DNA of 64,000 nucleotides from Alkalimarinus coralli (GTDB taxonomy: Bacteria > Pseudomonadota > Gammaproteobacteria > Pseudomonadales > Oleiphilaceae). Numbering within the stretch: position 1 is the first letter of the stretch; every line of letters starts with the position of its first letter. Both the position numbers and the translations under genes were made by a program. Positions 18,269 to 26,785 of the stretch are shown here, piece after piece. Where the stretch lies: NCBI RefSeq assembly GCF_023650515.1, contig NZ_CP096016.1:1388001-1452000 (forward strand), in the 5' to 3' direction. Under the pieces are notes generated by a model. The model made no database searches and had not been told where the DNA came from. It worked only from the letters and a program-made list of their open reading frames with translations.

Positions 18269-18882
18269 AAAAGCCACTATTGATTGTGTCATTAAATCCC
18301 GTTGACTGGCTGACTTTAAGTGGCGTTTGGGTGGCAGCAGGAAGTTTGTGGTTTGCGTTTGAGCATCAAATTGCGTATGCACTTTCATTGCTCTATATCG
18401 CCATGTTGATTGATGCATTTGACGGAATTTTGGCCCGAAAACTTGGCTATGAAAGTGAATTCGGACGTTATCTTGATAGTTTTGTTGACGTGTTGGATTA
18501 CCTCATCGTGCCGGGTTTCATTCTCTATTTTTGGGGGTTCAACGGCGTCTTTGAAGGAATGCTGATCATACTGGTGTTGTGCTGCGGAATTTTGCGGCTG
18601 TCGGTGTTCAATCAGTCGGGTAATGTAAAAGATGAAAACGGGAACCTTGCGTACTTAGGTATGCCGGTATTTTGGTTGAATTTCATTTTGGGTGGTGCCT
18701 ACATACTCTCTTGGTTTATCGGTCTAGCCATCGTAATGGCTCTATTGTGCGTCATTTACCCGGTGGCCTGCTTCCTTATGATTTACAACGGGCCGTTTTT
18801 TAAATTTTCAAGTATCAATGTCATTGTAAGCCTGGTGTTTGGTGGTGCGTTGGTGTTTTTTCTGGCGGGTTTGTTTGGTTGA
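18265..18882 (+). CDS. CDP-alcohol phosphatidyltransferase (PssA/archaetidyl-transferase type)
   Basis: 205-residue membrane enzyme with about seven hydrophobic helices. It carries the complete CDP-alcohol phosphotransferase signature D-x2-D-G-x2-A-R-x8-G-x3-D-x3-D at about residues 50-75 (DAFDGILAR, then GRYLDSFVD). The family swaps CMP on a CDP-lipid for serine, inositol phosphate, glycerol phosphate or another alcohol. Size and layout fit type II phosphatidylserine synthase and archaetidylserine synthase. It starts inside the stop codon of the acyl ligase gene (ATGA), and a CDP-lipid synthase-like gene follows 61 bases later. That places activation and headgroup transfer side by side. Confidence 0.88.
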   Translation: MKKPLLIVSLNPVDWLTLSGVWVAAGSLWFAFEHQIAYALSLLYIAMLIDAFDGILARKLGYESEFGRYLDSFVDVLDYLIVPGFILYFWGFNGVFEGMLIILVLCCGILRLSVFNQSGNVKDENGNLAYLGMPVFWLNFILGGAYILSWFIGLAIVMALLCVIYPVACFLMIYNGPFFKFSSINVIVSLVFGGALVFFLAGLFG

Positions 18883-18943
18883 TTGTTCTGCCTATCAACA
18901 AACTGAACAATACCGACAAATATTTACTTTTTGAGATAATGTT

Positions 18944-19525
18944 TTGATAGATAGTATTAGTACGCTTAACTCCCCGACAATATACGAAAGCGCCATTGTT
19001 GCGCTGTGGCTAACGCTTCCAATTGTAATAGGCGGTGTTGCGCACATGTTCTTTGTCGCGAATGACTGGTTACCATCGCTGAAAGTACCGATAAACGAAG
19101 CGCTTTTTGGTAAGAACAAAACCTGGAGAGGTGTTGTTGTTATGCCCTTGGTAACGATTCCTGGCGCGCTTCTGTTAGGTATGTTGGGGGGCGTTCAACC
19201 TGGCTCGTTATCATCTTCATTACCTGATGTTTCGTTAACTCTGCTAGGCCTTTGTTTAGGGCTTGGCTATGTTATTTTGGAGCTGCCAAACTCCTACCTA
19301 AAAAGAAAGCTAGGGATTCCGCCTGGGGGCGCGCCAGATCAGGGAGCGTTCTGGTTTATCGCCATGGATCAACTGGACTCGGCAATCGGCTTTGCTATTG
19401 TCTATGCCTTGTTTTTTGACTTTCCAGCTGTGACTTATCTTCTTTTGCTTATTGAGTTTCCTTTTGTTGCGTTGCTGGTTAAGCGGGTTTTGTACTGGGT
19501 TCGTTTAAAAAAGTCTTACCTATAG
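18944..19525 (+). CDS. CDP-archaeol synthase-like (CarS/CdsA family) cytidylyltransferase
   Basis: 193-residue integral membrane protein with about five hydrophobic segments. It has FGKNKTWRGVVVMP (55-68), LPNSYLKRKLGIPPGG (114-129) and AMDQLDSAIG (140-149). GK-KTWRG, S-x2-KR-x2-GI and DQLD are the marks of archaeal CarS, and the C-terminal part is shared with bacterial CdsA. CarS uses CTP to activate unsaturated archaetidic acid; the substrate here is unknown. At about 190 residues it is CarS-sized rather than CdsA-sized (about 270-300). TTG 18944 is the likely start. It is the last gene of the cluster before an inverted-repeat element. Confidence 0.72.
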   Translation: MIDSISTLNSPTIYESAIVALWLTLPIVIGGVAHMFFVANDWLPSLKVPINEALFGKNKTWRGVVVMPLVTIPGALLLGMLGGVQPGSLSSSLPDVSLTLLGLCLGLGYVILELPNSYLKRKLGIPPGGAPDQGAFWFIAMDQLDSAIGFAIVYALFFDFPAVTYLLLLIEFPFVALLVKRVLYWVRLKKSYL

Positions 19526-19831
19526 CCGCAAGCGATACTCAATAGGTGTTAAGGGATTTATCTACAATTTTAGTTACCTGGGCGACATAGGACGTAACCT
19601 GAACTACGCTATATATCAGGAGACTCTTGCACGACTATTGCGCTTACAAATACCGCGTTAAAAAATGACTCAAAATTGTGCGCTCTCCTGGGTCGACCGG
19701 GACTTATTACGTATAAACTGCGCTTTTTCGTCATTTTTTGCCTTGTCTTTGCTTCGCTCATAACGTCGTGCAAAGGTCTCATCAGGTATAAATTAACGCT
19801 TTTTCAAGCTTATTAGAGCACACAGGTTACG
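19526..19831. other. intergenic region occupied by an inverted-repeat element
   Basis: 306 bases between the CarS-like gene and the GGDEF/EAL gene, with no credible coding sequence. Most of it is a long imperfect inverted repeat, described separately. Before it are 85 bases without clear signals. After it, CAGG at 19823-19826 precedes a TTG start at 19832. Confidence 0.7.
19611..19791. repeat. long imperfect inverted repeat, MITE-like
   Basis: Two arms of about 85-90 bases face each other around GGTCGACC (19691-19698). Matching blocks are GAGAC/GTCTC (19620-19624 with 19776-19780), TTGCACGAC/GTCGTGCAA (19627-19635 with 19765-19773) and AAAAAATGAC/GTCATTTTTT (19660-19669 with 19730-19739). 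They lie at near-symmetric positions about a centre near 19700. The element has no coding capacity, so it could be a non-autonomous transposable element or a large regulatory hairpin. I saw no second copy in this window. Confidence 0.7.
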
Positions 19832-22717
19832 TTGGTATTGATGGGGATTGAATTACTTATATTGTTTAAGGTCGGAACTGCCACGTTGTGGCTTTTTTTA
19901 GCCTTTATTTTCTTTAAATACTTCCTTAGTGCAAAATATCACCAGCCGGTTTTGTCGACCTTGTTTTTGCTAGTCGTTGCGCTCTGTTTTGTTCCTATTG
20001 TCTATACCATCAGTACCCATGAGTATTCTCTACAGCTAAACCTCCCAGTTGCGATTATGGGTGTGCTGGTTACGGCTATCGTACTTAGCCCCTCGATGCG
20101 TCGTGAAATTCGAAAACTGCTAAAGACTGGAAAAGAGGCTGTCAACCATGATGACTCAGGGCCAGTTGATGGGTTATTAGGTAGTATTTCAGCACACGCA
20201 TTCGAAGGAATATACGTGTTAGACCCAGAGTCGATGAGGTATCTAGATGTAAATACCTCAGGTGCTGCTGCATTGAAATATAACCGTGCTGATATGCTTG
20301 GTATGCATTTAAAAACAATCCATCCGAATGACTTTGGTATGGTTGAGCAACGGGTTAGAGAGACACTACAGACTGAGAAGCGCATTAAGTTTGAGGTAAA
20401 CGCGATGCGTTCAGACAATATTACGATTTTTGTAGAGGTTGCGTTAAAACACATTCATTTGAACGGGCGCTCAGTCGTATTGGCGGTGGGGCGAGACTTA
20501 ACCCGCCGCCAGCTGTCACAGCGAAAAATTAACCAACTTAATCAGCTATATCAACTGCTTACTCTATCAAACCGGGCCATTACGAGAATCAAAGATCGGC
20601 GCAAGCTCTCTGAAAAAATATGCGACCTTGCCGTAGGAGAGGGTGGTTTTTTGCTCGGCTGGATTGGCGACCTGGAAGATCGAAAGGTACTACCGATTTG
20701 CCATTCAGGGGTCAACGAAGGGTATGTAGAAAACTTAAACATCGACTTGGATATAGAGCGATATCTGGAGGGGCCAGTAGTAAGATCCATCAATGAACGC
20801 AAAGTTATCTTTATAAATAACCTGAGTAACGAAAAAGGTTTTCAATCTTTAAAAGTGGAAGCACTGAAAAGAGGGTTTAACTCCGTTGCATCAGTTCCAA
20901 TTTTTGTTGGACAAGACGTTTGCTCTGTTCTGGTTATATACTCTTCACAAGAAAATATATTCAACACAAAGCTGGCTCAGTTATTGACGAACCTGTCGGA
21001 GGACTTGAGTTATGCATTTGGTAACATCAATGCTGAGCGCCTTCGCTTGGACGCCGAGAAAAGGCTTCGTTTACTTTCAAGTGTTGTTGATCAGAGTACT
21101 GATGCCGTGACGATTATGAATGCCGGTGGGGGTATTGAATACGTTAACCCCCGCTTTACAACGCTTACTGGTTATACATTAGATGAAATAAAAGGGAAGT
21201 CTCCGTCAGTTTTGTGCAGTAGCAAAGGGGAGTCAGAGAAATTTCTAAAGGTATTTAATGACCTGAATAATGGTAGAAAGTGGAAGGGCGAATTTTTAAA
21301 CCGGAAGAAGGGTGGCGAAGAGTATTGGTCTATGGATACTATTTCGCCAATAAAGGATGACAGTGGTGCTATTACTCAATATGTGTCAACCTCAGAGGAC
21401 TACTCAGCGTTAAGGCAGGCTCAAGACAAGATCGAACAGCTCGCCTTTTATGATAGCCTCACAGGCTTACCTAACCGGCGTTTGTTACATGACAGATTGA
21501 TACAGGCAATAAGCCTGTCGGCCAAAAATTACTCTTATGTTGCCGTTCTCATGCTGGATATCGATAAGTTTAAAACAATAAATGATTCATTGGGTCACAC
21601 AGCAGGGGATGAGTTGATTAAAAACATTTCATTGCTGCTGACCGATTATGTAGGGCATGGGGATACGGTTGCTCGGCTAGGAGCAGACGAATTTATTGTT
21701 GTATTATCGAATGTTCGGGATATGAAAGAGGTTGTTTATTTTGCTGAGAAACTGTTGGAAAAAACAAGACAGCCGATGGACGTTCAAGGAAATACCGTTT
21801 CTGTAACAGCAAGCATTGGTGTCAGCCTTCACCCGATGGATACCGTTGATGGAGGGGATCTGCTTAGGTGTGCCGACTTGGCCATGTATCATGCAAAAGC
21901 AGAAGGGAGAAATAACTTTCAGTTTTATACTCGAGAAATGAATGATAGAGCGCTTGAGCAACTTGATTTAGAGAAGAGGCTAAAGGTTGCGATACAGGAC
22001 CGTTCATTTGAGCTTTATTACCAACCCCAGATTGATATGAATTCGGGCAAAGTAAAAGGCGTTGAGGCGCTTATTCGGTGGATCGATGATGGACAATACA
22101 TACCTCCAGATAAGTTTATTCCGGTTGCTGAAGAGAGTGGCTTGATGGACCAAATTGGTGAGTGGGTTATCAAGCAGGCAATCAGTGATGCCGAGCGATT
22201 GAACGATCAGTTTGCAGATCAAATAAATGTTGCCATTAACCTTTCAGCGAGCCAGTTTCGCGAGTCGGATAAATTAATTGAGCTTATCACCAGCCAGCTC
22301 AAAGAGACTGGTCTTAAGCCTGGTAATGTAGAGTTAGAGTTGACTGAAAGCATGCTGATTGGCGATCTGGAATCGGTTATCAGTACGCTAGACGCTTTTA
22401 GAGCGTTAGGTATAACGTTAGCAATTGATGATTTCGGTACAGGGTATTCATCGCTCAGTTATCTAAAAAACCTACCGATAGACACATTGAAGATTGATCG
22501 GTCGTTTATTAAAGATATTGGTATTGACGCGAGCGATGCGGCGATAACGGTTGCTATTATAACGCTCGCTAATGAACTAAATATGTCGGTATTGGCTGAA
22601 GGGGTAGAAACTGAGGGACAGATGCTGTTCCTTGAAGGGCATGGGTGTAGTGCTTATCAGGGGTACTATTATAGTAAGCCGCTACCGCTAACTAAGCTGA
22701 TTGATCTGCTAAGCTGA
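19832..22717 (+). CDS. membrane PAS-GAF-PAS-GGDEF-EAL cyclic-di-GMP signalling protein
   Basis: 961 residues. Three hydrophobic helices (1-85) are followed by a PAS domain (about 115-235), a GAF domain (about 250-400), a second PAS domain (about 415-530), GGDEF (about 535-700) and EAL (about 715-955). The cyclase signature reads GADEF (617-621) instead of GGDEF, so cyclase activity is doubtful. The phosphodiesterase site looks complete: EAL at 745-747, INLSASQF, LTES, DDFGTGYSSL, LKID and EGVET. It most likely degrades c-di-GMP in response to a redox or ligand signal. TTG 19832 or ATG 19841 may be the start. A shared terminator separates it from the convergent receiver gene. Confidence 0.92.
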   Translation: MVLMGIELLILFKVGTATLWLFLAFIFFKYFLSAKYHQPVLSTLFLLVVALCFVPIVYTISTHEYSLQLNLPVAIMGVLVTAIVLSPSMRREIRKLLKTGKEAVNHDDSGPVDGLLGSISAHAFEGIYVLDPESMRYLDVNTSGAAALKYNRADMLGMHLKTIHPNDFGMVEQRVRETLQTEKRIKFEVNAMRSDNITIFVEVALKHIHLNGRSVVLAVGRDLTRRQLSQRKINQLNQLYQLLTLSNRAITRIKDRRKLSEKICDLAVGEGGFLLGWIGDLEDRKVLPICHSGVNEGYVENLNIDLDIERYLEGPVVRSINERKVIFINNLSNEKGFQSLKVEALKRGFNSVASVPIFVGQDVCSVLVIYSSQENIFNTKLAQLLTNLSEDLSYAFGNINAERLRLDAEKRLRLLSSVVDQSTDAVTIMNAGGGIEYVNPRFTTLTGYTLDEIKGKSPSVLCSSKGESEKFLKVFNDLNNGRKWKGEFLNRKKGGEEYWSMDTISPIKDDSGAITQYVSTSEDYSALRQAQDKIEQLAFYDSLTGLPNRRLLHDRLIQAISLSAKNYSYVAVLMLDIDKFKTINDSLGHTAGDELIKNISLLLTDYVGHGDTVARLGADEFIVVLSNVRDMKEVVYFAEKLLEKTRQPMDVQGNTVSVTASIGVSLHPMDTVDGGDLLRCADLAMYHAKAEGRNNFQFYTREMNDRALEQLDLEKRLKVAIQDRSFELYYQPQIDMNSGKVKGVEALIRWIDDGQYIPPDKFIPVAEESGLMDQIGEWVIKQAISDAERLNDQFADQINVAINLSASQFRESDKLIELITSQLKETGLKPGNVELELTESMLIGDLESVISTLDAFRALGITLAIDDFGTGYSSLSYLKNLPIDTLKIDRSFIKDIGIDASDAAITVAIITLANELNMSVLAEGVETEGQMLFLEGHGCSAYQGYYYSKPLPLTKLIDLLS

Positions 22718-22766
22718 CTGATTTACTAAATAGTGAAGAGTAGTTGTACAGCTAGTGAACTGAAAT

Positions 22767-22795
22767 AAAAAAGCACGGACGCCTCCGTGCTTTTT
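22767..22795. terminator. bidirectional intrinsic terminator
   Basis: GCACGGA (22773-22779) and TCCGTGC (22784-22790) pair around a four-base loop, with an A-run on the left and TTTTT on the right. It can end the plus-strand GGDEF/EAL transcript and the minus-strand receiver gene transcript. Confidence 0.9.
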
Positions 22796-22810
22796 GTCTT
22801 CTAATATGTT

Positions 22811-23881
22811 CTAAAACATGCCCGACAAGAAGGCAATACCTGCACTGAATACCCCAATGCTTGTTGCAAGTGCTATGACGTATATTTTATTGGTTGCAGA
22901 GCGCTGATTTTGCGTATACAGATCGATAGTGCGTTGTGCTATATCTTCTGCTGTTTCACGAGATATGTCGTGAGCTTGCTGTATCGCTTCAGATTGCAGG
23001 GTTTGCCAGAACTCAGTATCGATCGACTGAACCGACGTCATATGATCCTTAAGCTCTTCCATCTGCTCCGCAGACATACCTTGAGAACCTTGATTGTTGA
23101 GTATTTCAGCCTTGAGCTCTGCTAACTGGTTGCTGAGAAATAAGCTAACCTCAGCTGCAATCTCTTCTTTTACCGCGCTGGTTTTTTCATTGATCTGCGT
23201 GGCTAGTGACTCTATAGTGCCGTTTAAGCGCTCTCCTTGCTCTGCTTTAGATTCCTCAAGTATTCTCTTGAGGTGGTCATACTGTTCATCAAACAGGTTG
23301 CTTAACAGCTCATGAAGGCGATTGTTAACATTGGTCTTCACTGCTGATCGTGCAACTTGTTCGATCATCTCAGTTGGCAGGGCCACCACGTTCGCATTAA
23401 GCATATCATGCTCCTGTACGTTGCTGCTCTCTGTAGATAGGGGTTCTTCTGTTGTTGGACTCTCCGCTGCAGGCGATATTTCTGCTTGAGGGAGGTCTCC
23501 TCGTTCAACCGCCTGTCCCAGTTCTTCCAGAAGGTTGCTAACACCCTTTGGCTGAGGGGGTTTAGTTAAAATATTGTATATGCCGAACTCTTTTGCCTCA
23601 TCAGCAAACTCTTCAGACTTTTTCGAGGTGCACATGATAATAGGGATGGCGGCAGTATCAGGGTTGCTCTTGATCGCCTTCGTGGCTTCAACACCATTCA
23701 TGCCGGGCATCAAATGATCCATAAATATAACGTCTGGGTTATCATGTGAGCTGAGATAGTCCAGCGCCTCTTCTGCTGAACCAGCCATGCTGACATTAAG
23801 ATCAATTTTCTCGAGTAGTTTACTCAAGGCAAATCTCGCCACTTTTGAATCATCAACCAATAATGCACTTTTAATTGTCAT
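22811..23881 (-). CDS. receiver (CheY-like) domain protein with coiled coil and C-terminal membrane anchor
   Basis: 356 residues. The N-terminal receiver domain (1-125) has the acidic pair DD (10-11), the phosphoacceptor Asp in FMDHLMPG (near 55), IMCTSKK with the Thr/Ser switch and TKPP with the conserved Lys. No DNA-binding or enzymatic output domain follows. Instead there is an acidic linker (about 130-165), a long helical, probably coiled-coil region and a single C-terminal hydrophobic helix, [20 protein letters not shown]. It appears to be a tail-anchored receiver, perhaps docking partner proteins at the membrane. No cognate kinase is adjacent. It is convergent with the c-di-GMP gene. 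Confidence 0.85.
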   Translation of the reverse strand: MTIKSALLVDDSKVARFALSKLLEKIDLNVSMAGSAEEALDYLSSHDNPDVIFMDHLMPGMNGVEATKAIKSNPDTAAIPIIMCTSKKSEEFADEAKEFGIYNILTKPPQPKGVSNLLEELGQAVERGDLPQAEISPAAESPTTEEPLSTESSNVQEHDMLNANVVALPTEMIEQVARSAVKTNVNNRLHELLSNLFDEQYDHLKRILEESKAEQGERLNGTIESLATQINEKTSAVKEEIAAEVSLFLSNQLAELKAEILNNQGSQGMSAEQMEELKDHMTSVQSIDTEFWQTLQSEAIQQAHDISRETAEDIAQRTIDLYTQNQRSATNKIYVIALATSIGVFSAGIAFLSGMF

Positions 23882-23963
23882 TTCTAACCTCGGTTTTTAA
23901 ACCACCCAAATCGCTTAAACGCTATAAGCTATTTGTCCATCTGTTTTAAAAATTGTATGTCTG

Positions 23964-25442
23964 TTACCAGCCTTCCATGGGAGGGCACTGGGTTGCCCTA
24001 TAGCTTTTCAAGCGGTAGCACACGCCTGGTTCAGTTGTCCTGGCAGTAAATATCTCTCCTTCAGGCGTTGTGAGTGTTGCTTTGCCAAAAGGTAGCCCAA
24101 ACTTAAACGTTCCGGTTATCTTGCTTCCATTCGGGTTCATTAGCTCGCCCTTGCCATGGTATTTGCCTTCCATGAACTGGCCTGCATACTTTTTACCATT
24201 CGCATAGATTTCGGTTCCTTTTCCATGGAACTGGCCTTTAGAGAAAGAGCCTTCATAGTGGCGGCCATCCGGATATGTCAGCGACCCTTCGCCATGGAAC
24301 TGATTATCTGAAAAGCCGCCAACGTAGAGCAGGCCGTCTTTAGTTGTTAATGACCCTTGGCCGTTCAACGAACCGTTAACCCAATATCCAGTATAGATGT
24401 CACCATTGGCTTTTGTCAGTGTTCCTTCGCCATTGAACTCACCATCTTTAAATATGCCAACAAAGGTATCGCCCTGGCTGGTTATCAGCGTTCCATCTCC
24501 CTGCATAACACCTTCAAACCACTCGCCACGGTACTCTGTTCCATCAGGATAAGTAATGCTGCCTATGCCATGAAACTTGCCATTTAGGAAGGCGCCTCGG
24601 TATTGAGTGCCGTCATCGGCTAAATAGCTTCCTTCGCCGGTAGTAATACCGTTTATCCATTCGCCATTGCGGTAGTCGACAGTCGTGTAGTGCTCAAGTC
24701 TTGCTTTGAGGGTTTGCTTTTTCCCTTTTACGACCGATACATCTTTCTGCCAGCTTGAGTATCCATTTTTAGCCACTTCGATTGAATAGTTTCCGGGGTC
24801 CAAGTCAACTTCGAGCCGAGTAGAACCGTATGGTTTACCGTTTATCAGCACCATATCGCCTTCGATGTTTGAGCGGATAACCAATGTACCTGTAGTTATT
24901 ACCGGTTTCGGTTTGGTCACAACTGGCTTTGGTTTGGTGACTTCTGGCTTAGGCGTTACTGGCTCTTCCTTTTTGGGCGCAGCGGGGATAGCAGCGGGCA
25001 TAATAGCTGCTGTCTCTGTTGTACTCTTCGAGGTCAAGGCATCTTCACTTGTGCTTGACTGTTTATTGCTATTGGTTTCGGCTGATGATCGACTTTCAGC
25101 TTCTGTTGATGCGATATCTTCAGAGGTGCTATTGTCAGCTGATGAAATCGTTTCAGGTGATGCGCTATCTGCGAAAATATCTTCATCTTTAATTTCAGTC
25201 GCAGCGGGCGCTTCCCTGTCTGCATGACCGACCATGGCCGAGTCTTCAGGTTTAATCGGTGGCGTGGCCTTTTTCGGGCTTTCTTGAGTCGGCGCTTTGA
25301 CGGTATTTTGCTCACTTACGTCGGTTGTGGGGATGTGGGCTCCAGAGTGTTCGTTTTGTCCACTAATGTGAGCGAACCCCGCAGTGACTAAAAGCATTAA
25401 AAATAGAGCGTTTGCAAAAATAAGAGGTCTAATATCGACCAT
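23964..25442 (-). CDS. PEGA- and MORN-repeat surface or periplasmic protein
   Basis: 492 residues from ATG 25442; a GTG at 25454 would add four but overlaps the AAGG site. An N-terminal hydrophobic segment (PLIFANALFLMLLVTAGFA) is followed by a long Ser/Thr/Glu/Pro-rich linker with repeated KPKPVVTKPKP-type sequence. A PEGA domain comes next (about 185-250: GTLVIRSNIEGDMVLINGKPYG). About nine MORN repeats of roughly 23 residues each follow (YxGxFxxGxxHGxGxxTYPDG pattern, about 255-470). Two cysteines near the end could form a disulfide. MORN arrays mediate lipid or protein contacts; the specific role is unknown. It lies 82 bases upstream of the receiver gene on the same strand. Confidence 0.87.
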   Translation of the reverse strand: MVDIRPLIFANALFLMLLVTAGFAHISGQNEHSGAHIPTTDVSEQNTVKAPTQESPKKATPPIKPEDSAMVGHADREAPAATEIKDEDIFADSASPETISSADNSTSEDIASTEAESRSSAETNSNKQSSTSEDALTSKSTTETAAIMPAAIPAAPKKEEPVTPKPEVTKPKPVVTKPKPVITTGTLVIRSNIEGDMVLINGKPYGSTRLEVDLDPGNYSIEVAKNGYSSWQKDVSVVKGKKQTLKARLEHYTTVDYRNGEWINGITTGEGSYLADDGTQYRGAFLNGKFHGIGSITYPDGTEYRGEWFEGVMQGDGTLITSQGDTFVGIFKDGEFNGEGTLTKANGDIYTGYWVNGSLNGQGSLTTKDGLLYVGGFSDNQFHGEGSLTYPDGRHYEGSFSKGQFHGKGTEIYANGKKYAGQFMEGKYHGKGELMNPNGSKITGTFKFGLPFGKATLTTPEGEIFTARTTEPGVCYRLKSYRATQCPPMEGW

Positions 25443-25633
25443 AAGAAACTGCACCTTAAATACTGTTTGCTGTAAACAAATAAATTAACCTATTAGATTG
25501 ATGGTAGCGCTAAAAATAAGAGATTGTAACTGAATTAGAGGTTTCATAGTGTATTTGTAATATGTTTCACACTTTGTTCGCTATGTAGCTCACGCCGCGT
25601 AGACAACATAGCTCACTTATTGATCGCTCCATG

Positions 25634-26137
25634 TTATTTTTCGTTACTATTTTGTAATTCCTCCCACGCACGCATATGGACATCTGCTTCATATTCGTAG
25701 GGTGATTTATAAGGCGTAAGCACGAAATCAAAAATCGCAAAGATAAACCCAACCGAAAACCATGCGATGAAAAGCGTCTCTATAGTATTCGCTTGTACCT
25801 GAGGATTAGAGTTAACGAAGTTCTCCAAACTAGGAAGAAGGCTCGATACTGTTGCGACCGGGTTAAACCGGTTGAGTACTAAGGGGAGCCAGAACGACAG
25901 AAACACCGGGAAAAAGCCAAATGACCATAAGAAGCGGCGAAGCAGGTAAACTAATAATGAGCTAAAAAAACGTTTGCGCAGCTCCGGTACCTGCTTGATT
26001 TTTTCGAGGTATTTTTTCCGCTCTATCCAGTACTGCTCTGGCGCACCTGAATGAGTTGCATTTTGACTTGATTGCACGGCAGTGCTGTCAGTTGTGACTC
26101 CATCTTTTCCAAGTGACTCGTGCCGAAAACCTAGCAT
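25634..26137 (-). CDS. hypothetical protein with two membrane helices
   Basis: 167 residues, not recognised as a named family. A polar N-terminus (about 1-55, Ser/Thr/Gln-rich) leads into LLRRFLWSFGFFPVFLSFWLPLVL and, after a loop, TLFIAWFSVGFIFAIFDFVLTPY. This suggests two transmembrane helices with both ends on the same side. The C-terminal tail is acidic (EYEADVHMRAWEEL). It lies on the same strand as the MORN gene, about 190 bases upstream of it. The methylglyoxal synthase gene is divergent. Confidence 0.6.
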   Translation of the reverse strand: MLGFRHESLGKDGVTTDSTAVQSSQNATHSGAPEQYWIERKKYLEKIKQVPELRKRFFSSLLVYLLRRFLWSFGFFPVFLSFWLPLVLNRFNPVATVSSLLPSLENFVNSNPQVQANTIETLFIAWFSVGFIFAIFDFVLTPYKSPYEYEADVHMRAWEELQNSNEK

Positions 26138-26344
26138 GCATAATTTCCATAATGTTGTTGACGAAAAATATAATATTAACAGCTACCAACAGCCAGTTAA
26201 TCGATATTAACTTTATCACATGAGGTATGCCACGCAATCAAAAATTACCTGCAATACTAAACATGTGAGACATGTGGGTACTGATGTCATATCATGGTCT
26301 GAGTAGAGAGAGTGTTCTTTAATATCTGACTTCCAGGAGGGGCA

Positions 26345-26785
26345 ATGGCCGCCATAAAACGAGTTGCGTTGGTAGCTCACGATAACAAAAAACAAGTGTT
26401 ACTTAAGTGGATTTTGTCGAATCAAGAACGGTTATCAGAGTGTGAATTAATCACTACGGGAACGACGGGGTCATTAATTCATGAGGCATCGGGTTTGCCT
26501 GTGACGCGTGTGCACAGCGGGCCTTTGGGTGGAGATCAGCAGATTGGTGCCAGAATATCGGAGCAGACGGTTGATTTGCTTATTTTCTTTTGGGACCCAC
26601 TGGAACCAATGTCCCACGACCCAGACATTAAAGCACTGTTGCGCATTGCGACCTTATGGAATATCCCTATCGCATGCAACCAAAGCTCTGCCGACTTTAT
26701 CATCAGCTCTCCATTAATGGAAAGTTATGATCGTGTAGTGCCTGACTTTTCAAGTTACCAAAAAAGGCCAATACCCGTGGAGTAA
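26345..26785 (+). CDS. mgsA: methylglyoxal synthase
   Basis: Converts dihydroxyacetone phosphate to methylglyoxal and phosphate, a bypass that relieves sugar-phosphate stress. 146 residues, close to the usual 150. Family motifs are complete: LVAHDNKKQVLLKW, TTGTTGSLI (phosphate-binding), HSGPLGGDQQIGARI with the catalytic Asp, FFWDPLEPMSHDPDIKALLRI, and NIPIACNQSSADF. GGAGGGG directly precedes ATG 26345. It is the only glycolytic-bypass gene in this part. Confidence 0.96.
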   Translation: MAAIKRVALVAHDNKKQVLLKWILSNQERLSECELITTGTTGSLIHEASGLPVTRVHSGPLGGDQQIGARISEQTVDLLIFFWDPLEPMSHDPDIKALLRIATLWNIPIACNQSSADFIISSPLMESYDRVVPDFSSYQKRPIPVE

